From positions 2,666,001 through 2,730,000 of the forward strand of contig NZ_JBFREB010000001.1 in assembly GCF_052114085.1 (NCBI RefSeq): a stretch of 64,000 nucleotides of DNA, read 5' to 3'. How positions within the stretch are numbered: position 1 is the first letter of the stretch; each line of letters begins with the position of its first letter. Shown piece by piece: positions 59,368 to 64,000 of this stretch. The stretch comes from Leifsonia sp052114085. Its GTDB lineage: Bacteria; Actinomycetota; Actinomycetes; Actinomycetales; Microbacteriaceae. The position numbers and the translations under genes are program-made. The notes beneath the pieces are model-generated. The model did no database searches. It saw only the letters and a list, made by a program, of their open reading frames with translations, and was not told the DNA's origin.

Positions 59368-59533
59368 GTTGACAGCGACGGCTGCATCGACGGCGACGGC
59401 TGAGGGTTCTCGAAGGCTCGCACGGCTCTGAGGCACCGGTTCGCTGGGAGACCGTGGCGGATTCGCTGGCCATTCGTCGGGAACACCGCGGGAAACCAGG
59501 CGGTTCCAAGGCGCTTCGCCCTAGCGTTTCGGT

Positions 59534-61255
59534 GTGCGACGCCCGAATTTCCCCGCCTCAGGATCCGACGCTGACGGCAGCGACCAGCAGCCGCCCGCGA
59601 CGGAGGTCCTCGGACGCGCGCCGTCGGCCGACCCGCGTCGGCCGGTGCGCGCCACCCGCCCGGCGTCCGGCGTGCCCACCGGCGGCGCCCCCGCGCCGTT
59701 CGACCCGTTCGGGATGGGCGGGGACGCGCCGGGACTCGGCGGGGACGGCGCCGGACGCCGTGCCGGGGGCAACGGGCGCGACGACGGCGGACGCGGCAAC
59801 GGCGGACGCGGCAACGGCGGAGCTGGCAGCGGCGGTGGCGACGGCACCGGCCCCACCCCCGGCGGCACACCCCCGCGCAAGCGCCGCCGCACCAAGAGGA
59901 TCGTCGCCTGGACCGCCGCCGCCCTCGCCATCATCCTGATCGTGGTCGGCGGGTACGCCGCGTACAGCTACTTCCGTTTCGTCGGCGGCGTGAAGCACGT
60001 CGACGTGATCTCGAAGTCGGGTTCCGACGTCGACGGCACCGACCAGAACATCCTGCTGGTCGGCGACGACCACCGCCCGGACGGCGCGACCCAGGCCCAG
60101 CTGGACCAGCTGAGTACGACCGACGACGGCGGCGGCACGAACACCGACACGATGATGGTGCTGCACATCCCGGCCAACGGGAAGTCGGCGACGCTCATCT
60201 CCCTGCCCCGTGACTCGTGGGTGGACGTCCCGGGTCACGGCATGAACAAGCTCAACTCGGCGTTCTCCCTGGGCGGCGGAGGAAGCGACCCGACCAGCGG
60301 CGCCAAGCTCCTCATCCAGACGGTCCAGAACCTGACCGGCTTGAGCATCGACCACTACGTGCGGGTCTCCCTGCTCGGCTTCTACACGATCGCGCAGGCG
60401 CTCGGCCCGGTGCAGGTGTGCCTGAACAACGCGGTCGACGACCCGTATTCGGGCGCGAACTTCCCGGCGGGGGTCTCCACTCTCAACGCCCAGCAGGCAC
60501 TGTCGTTCGTGCGCCAGCGGCACGGACTTCCGCGCGGCGACCTCGACCGCGTGGTGCGTCAGCAGTACTTCCTCTCGGTGGAGGCGCACAAGTTCCTCTC
60601 CGCCGGCACTCTGCTCAACCCGGGCAAGCTGACGCAGGTGCTGGATGCGGTGAGCGGCTCGCTCGAGACGGACCCCGGTCTCAACTTCTTGCAGCTCGGA
60701 GCGCAGCTGCAGGGGCTCACCGGCGGCAAGATCCAGTCGGCGACCATCCCCATCTCGGGAACACCGACCATCACGGTGGATGGGAACGACCTCTCGATCG
60801 TCGAGGTCGATACGGCGGCGATGCCGGCGTTCATCCAGAGCCTGATGGGCACGCCGACGGCGTACGAGAACGCGAAGGCGGCCACGCCCGCCGAGACGAC
60901 AGTGACCGTGCTGAACGGCGGCAGCGCGAACGGCGCGGCCACGACGGCATCGCAGACGCTCGCGGCCGCCGGCTTCAAGACGGGCACTCCCGGCGACGCG
61001 GACACCCGCGCGACGACGGTGATCCAGTACAAGTCGGGCCAGGAGGCGCAGGCCAAGGCGGTCGCCGCCTACCTGCCCGGCGCCGCCGTCCAGCAGACGG
61101 ACTCGGTGAGCACTGTGACCGTCGTCCTCGGCGACGACGGCATCATGCCGGCCGCCCCGTCGGCTGCGGGTCCCGCCGCGCCCGCCGCTCCGGCCCCGTC
61201 CGCCACCCCGTCCGGCCCGGCCACCAACTACAGCACCCAGGTCTGCATCAACTAG
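59534..61255 (+). CDS. LytR-CpsA-Psr family cell wall ligase (573 aa)
   Basis: A cytoplasmic N-terminus of ~120 residues is Gly/Arg/Asp-rich and includes two tandem GGRGN units. One membrane helix follows (~123-144), then the LCP domain (~170-345) with NTDTMMVLHI, ATLISLPRDSWVDVPGHG (catalytic Arg/Asp), and RQRHGLPRGDLDRVVRQQYF, and a LytR_C domain (~453-533). LCP enzymes attach secondary polymers such as teichoic acid or arabinogalactan to peptidoglycan. TAGCGT lies six bases before the GTG start with no ribosome binding site, so it is probably leaderless. Confidence 0.93.
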   Translation: MRRPNFPASGSDADGSDQQPPATEVLGRAPSADPRRPVRATRPASGVPTGGAPAPFDPFGMGGDAPGLGGDGAGRRAGGNGRDDGGRGNGGRGNGGAGSGGGDGTGPTPGGTPPRKRRRTKRIVAWTAAALAIILIVVGGYAAYSYFRFVGGVKHVDVISKSGSDVDGTDQNILLVGDDHRPDGATQAQLDQLSTTDDGGGTNTDTMMVLHIPANGKSATLISLPRDSWVDVPGHGMNKLNSAFSLGGGGSDPTSGAKLLIQTVQNLTGLSIDHYVRVSLLGFYTIAQALGPVQVCLNNAVDDPYSGANFPAGVSTLNAQQALSFVRQRHGLPRGDLDRVVRQQYFLSVEAHKFLSAGTLLNPGKLTQVLDAVSGSLETDPGLNFLQLGAQLQGLTGGKIQSATIPISGTPTITVDGNDLSIVEVDTAAMPAFIQSLMGTPTAYENAKAATPAETTVTVLNGGSANGAATTASQTLAAAGFKTGTPGDADTRATTVIQYKSGQEAQAKAVAAYLPGAAVQQTDSVSTVTVVLGDDGIMPAAPSAAGPAAPAAPAPSATPSGPATNYSTQVCIN

Positions 61256-61284
61256 CCGCCGAGCTGCGGGACGGGACAGGACGG

Positions 61285-63018
61285 CTAGTCGAAGAGGCGG
61301 CGGAACACGTTCGTGTCGGCGAGGTCGATGAGTTCGTCGCCGCGGCCGTTCATGATCGTGCGCAGCGCGTAGAGCGTGAAGCCGCCGACCTGCTTCGCGG
61401 TGATCGCGGGTGGGATGCTGAGCTCCTGACGCGCGGTGACCACATCCACCAGGGCGGGCCCGTCGTGAGCGAACGCCTCCCGGAGCGCCCCCTCCAGCTC
61501 GTCCGGCTCCTCAACGCGCTGCCCGTGCAGCCCGATCGCCCGAGCCACCGCCGCGAAGTCGGGGTTCTCCAGTCCCGTGCCGTAGTTGACGAACCCGGCC
61601 GCTTTCATCTCGACTTCGACGAAGTTGAGCGAGGAGTTGTTGAAGACGACGATCTTGACCGGCAGCCTGTTCTGCCGCAGTGTCAGCAGCTCGCCCATCA
61701 GCATCGCGAGACCGCCATCCCCGGCGAGCGCGATCACCTGCCGGCCCGGGAACGCGGTTTGCGCGCCGATCGCCTGCGGGAGCGCGTTGGCCATGCTCCC
61801 GTGGGTGAACGAGCCGATCAGCCTGCGCCGGCCGTTCATACGCACGTAGCGCGCCGCCCACACCACCGGCGAGCCGACGTCGGGGGTGAACACCGCGTCC
61901 TCAGAGGCGAGCTCGCTGACCAGCCGGGCGACGTACTGCGGGTGGATGGGCGTGCGGTTGCGGTCGTTGACGGCGAGGTCATCGAGGCTCTTCCGCGCCT
62001 TCGCATAGTGGGCGAGCGACGAGTCGAGATGCTTGGTGTCGGTGCGCTCCTTCAGCAGCGGGAGCAGCGCCTCAGCCGTGTCCTTCACGCTCCCCACCAG
62101 GCCGAGATCGAGCGGGACGCGCCGCCCGAGGTTCTCACCGCGGATGTCGACCTGGATGATCTTCGCCTTGGACGGGAAGAACTGCTGGTACGGGAAGTCG
62201 GTGCCCAGCATGAGCAGGGCGTCGCACGACTCCATCGCCCGGTAGCCCGACGAGAAGCCGAGCAGTCCGGTCATGCCCACGTCGTACGGGTTGTCGTACT
62301 CGATGAACTCTTTGCCGCGCATCGCGTGCACGATCGGCGCCTTCAGCGCGGCAGCGAGGGCGACCAGCTCCGCATGCGCGCCCTCGGCACCCGCTCCCGA
62401 GAGGATGGTGACCTTGCGGGCATCGTTGAGCATGTCGGCGGCGCGCCGGAGCTCGGGATCGGCGGGCCGGGTCACGCGCGGCGAGAAGGCGATCGGGGCG
62501 GACTTGCGGCGCCCGACGCTGTCCGCGAGGAAGATCTCGCCCGGCACCACGATCACCGCGACTCCACGCCGCTCGACGGCGGTCCGCATGGCGATCTCGA
62601 GGATGCGCGGCATCTGATCCGCCTGGCTGACCAGTTCGGTGTAGACACTGGCCTCGCGGAAGACGTCCTGCGGGTGGGTCTCCTGGAAGTACCCGCTGCC
62701 GATCTCGGCGCTGGGGATCTGCGCCGCGATCGCGAGCACCGGCACACGGCTGCGATTGGCGTCGTAGAGACCGTTGATGAGGTGCGTGTTGCCCGGGCCG
62801 CAACTGCCTGCGCAGACGGCCAGCTCGCCGGTGAGCGCCGCGTCCGCCGAGGCTGCGAACGCGGCGGTCTCCTCGTGGCGGACGTGCTCCCACGTCATCC
62901 CGTCGCTGCGGCGGATCGCGTCGGTGAAGCCGTTCAGGGAGTCGCCCGGGATGCCGTACACCCGGCTCACCCCGGCGTCCTCCAGGATCTCGACGATGGT
63001 GTCGGCGACGGTGGGCAT
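61285..63018 (-). CDS. poxB: Pyruvate oxidase/pyruvate dehydrogenase (quinone) (577 aa)
   Basis: A thiamine diphosphate enzyme: RVYGIPGDSLNGFTDAIRRS, HEETAAFAASADAALTGELA and the catalytic Glu of HEETAA, and the ThDP-Mg motif ALAGDGGLAMLMGELLTLRQ (~431) ending with NNSSLNF. Gene length and the C-terminal membrane/quinone-type tail fit PoxB, which converts pyruvate to acetate and CO2. It is divergent from a TetR gene. GGGGAG precedes the ATG. Confidence 0.92.
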   Translation of the reverse strand: MPTVADTIVEILEDAGVSRVYGIPGDSLNGFTDAIRRSDGMTWEHVRHEETAAFAASADAALTGELAVCAGSCGPGNTHLINGLYDANRSRVPVLAIAAQIPSAEIGSGYFQETHPQDVFREASVYTELVSQADQMPRILEIAMRTAVERRGVAVIVVPGEIFLADSVGRRKSAPIAFSPRVTRPADPELRRAADMLNDARKVTILSGAGAEGAHAELVALAAALKAPIVHAMRGKEFIEYDNPYDVGMTGLLGFSSGYRAMESCDALLMLGTDFPYQQFFPSKAKIIQVDIRGENLGRRVPLDLGLVGSVKDTAEALLPLLKERTDTKHLDSSLAHYAKARKSLDDLAVNDRNRTPIHPQYVARLVSELASEDAVFTPDVGSPVVWAARYVRMNGRRRLIGSFTHGSMANALPQAIGAQTAFPGRQVIALAGDGGLAMLMGELLTLRQNRLPVKIVVFNNSSLNFVEVEMKAAGFVNYGTGLENPDFAAVARAIGLHGQRVEEPDELEGALREAFAHDGPALVDVVTARQELSIPPAITAKQVGGFTLYALRTIMNGRGDELIDLADTNVFRRLFD

Positions 63019-63125
63019 GGAGGTCTCCCCTCGATCACGTTCTCGTGGATTCAGGGCTAACGCTACGCCCCGTGCGCGAATCATCCATCCTGCGGAAAGG
63101 AACTGTGCGTTAACGTGAGCCCATC

Positions 63126-63755
63126 ATGGTGATGCAGGTGAGGGCGCAGGTCACGCGCGACACGATCGTCGGCGGAGCGGCCGCCGTCTTCGGTCGGCGC
63201 GGCTACGGTCTCGCGTCCATCGCCGACATCGCCGAAGCGTCCGGCGTCACGAAGGGCGCGCTGTACTTCCACTTCCCGTCCAAGGATGCGCTGGCCCGAG
63301 CGGTCATCGCCGAGCAGCACAGGCGCACGATGGCGGCGTCGGCCGAGGTGCTCGACGAGGGTCGCCCGGGGCTGGAGTCGATGGTGCTGCTGAGCGGCCT
63401 CCTCGCCCACCAACTGCTGACCGACCCGATCGTGCAGGCGGGCATCCGGCTGACAACGGATGTCGCTTACCTGGATGAGCCGGTGAGGGATCCGTACCTC
63501 GATTGGCTGCAGACCGCCGAGTCGCTGTTCCGCCGTGCGGTCGGCGAGGGCGATCTCCGCCCGGACGTCGACCCGGCGATGCTGGCCAGCGTCGTGGTCG
63601 CGTCGTATACCGGTGTTCAACTGGTGTCGGAGACCTTCTCCCGCCGCGCCGATCTGCTGCAGCGGGTGCGGGAACTGTGGATCGTGCTGCTCCCGGGGAT
63701 CGTGCCCGCTGACCACCTGGATCGGCTGCGGACCCTTCCGGATTCCATCCGCTGA
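63126..63755 (+). CDS. TetR family regulator, ScbR-like (209 aa)
   Basis: The helix-turn-helix IADIAEASGVTKGALYFHFP followed by SKDALARAVI is of the gamma-butyrolactone-receptor-like TetR subgroup. The C-terminal half (LTTDVAYLDEPVRDPYLDWL) fits this group. It is divergent from poxB with 107 bases between them and may regulate it. ATG GTG ATG at the start leaves two possible initiators (63126 and 63132). TAACGT is a plausible -10. Confidence 0.9.
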   Translation: MVMQVRAQVTRDTIVGGAAAVFGRRGYGLASIADIAEASGVTKGALYFHFPSKDALARAVIAEQHRRTMAASAEVLDEGRPGLESMVLLSGLLAHQLLTDPIVQAGIRLTTDVAYLDEPVRDPYLDWLQTAESLFRRAVGEGDLRPDVDPAMLASVVVASYTGVQLVSETFSRRADLLQRVRELWIVLLPGIVPADHLDRLRTLPDSIR

Positions 63756-63970
63756 GCCGGCCGCACGGGTGCATCCGACCCAGCCGCAGCGCCCCCCAAT
63801 CCGCTGCGACCGCGCCGGACACCCAAGCATTCTACGGCAGAACCGGACGATCGGTATGAAGCAGGTCATCGTCGCTCCCGTGGCTGTCCCGGAAGCGAGG
63901 AGCACGTCCCGTAGACTTGCCCGACGGGGAAACGCCGGCGACGGTGGAAGCGGTACGGGGGAGGAACGGC

Positions 63971-64000
63971 ATGCCGTCACGGGGCAAGGCTCAGAAGAAG
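63971..64000 (+). CDS. Start of an unidentified gene (partial, 10 codons)
   Basis: An ATG with a strong GGGGGAGGAAC ribosome binding site opens MPSRGKAQKK and runs off the window. TAGACT (63912-63917) is a likely -10. The basic start is not enough to name a product. The 215 bases before it hold no other supported gene. Confidence 0.6.
   Translation, partial: MPSRGKAQKK

Noticed and set aside
59780..59830. Short GC-rich tandem units in the LCP gene as a possible CRISPR or mobile repeat
   Set aside because: They are 15-base in-frame coding repeats for Gly-Gly-Arg-Gly-Asn, without spacers.
63019..63125. Operator for the TetR regulator between poxB and tetR
   Set aside because: CACG-N4-CGTG and CGTTAACG are short palindromes, but neither is long or well placed enough to call.
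1..64000. tRNA, rRNA, insertion sequences, integrase or attachment sites
   Set aside because: No cloverleaf-type sequence, rRNA stretch, transposase or integrase motif was seen. The pilus and secretion loci show no base composition break or flanking repeats that would mark recent transfer.

Overview
The window is chromosomal DNA from a high-GC actinobacterium, most likely a member of the Microbacteriaceae related to Leifsonia. This rests on the very high GC content, GTG and TTG starts, frequent start codons without a ribosome binding site, the style of the RpoB and RpoC proteins, and a monoderm type IV pilus. I saw no rRNA, tRNA, transposase, prophage or CRISPR array. Family calls come from reading motifs, not from database searches.

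Left part, 1-24 kb. The first bases are the start of rpsL on the minus strand, with a strong promoter about 260 bases upstream. Next is a type VII secretion (WXG100) locus. It holds two small WXG100-like proteins, a 450-residue putative secreted protein, two related cytoplasmic proteins of about 200 residues, a membrane protein, and a 1504-residue FHA/FtsK-SpoIIIE ATPase of the EssC/EccC kind. Both divergent intergenic regions of this locus carry nearly the same 18-bp palindrome, placed 22-23 bases from three candidate -10 boxes. This looks like a dedicated regulatory site. After two membrane proteins of unknown role comes a complete type IV pilus cluster on the minus strand: pilB, pilT, pilC, pilA, three minor pilin-like genes, pilD, pilM, pilN and pilO.

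Centre, 24-32 kb: rpoC and rpoB on the minus strand. The pilus and secretion loci therefore lie between rpoC and rpsL. The rpoB promoter is back to back with a near-consensus promoter that points antisense into a neighbouring reductase gene.

Right part, 32-64 kb: short metabolic and housekeeping operons. These include 5-oxoprolinase pxpABC with a CGNR regulator, a SprT-like protease preceded by a tiny overlapping ORF, and a lipoprotein sugar dehydrogenase. There is also a ComB-like/EVE pair, a YCII/ECF sigma pair, a HelD/HelR-like RNA polymerase-recycling ATPase divergent from a DEAD-box helicase, and an alpha/beta hydrolase with an apparently autoregulated TetR. A giant Lhr helicase is paired with a Nei-type glycosylase. 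Further right are an FMN reductase, a MarR regulator, a LytR-CpsA-Psr protein, a pyruvate oxidase divergent from a TetR regulator, and the first codons of an unidentified gene. Two copies of a large palindromic element lie near the 3' ends of rpoC and the helD/helR-like gene.
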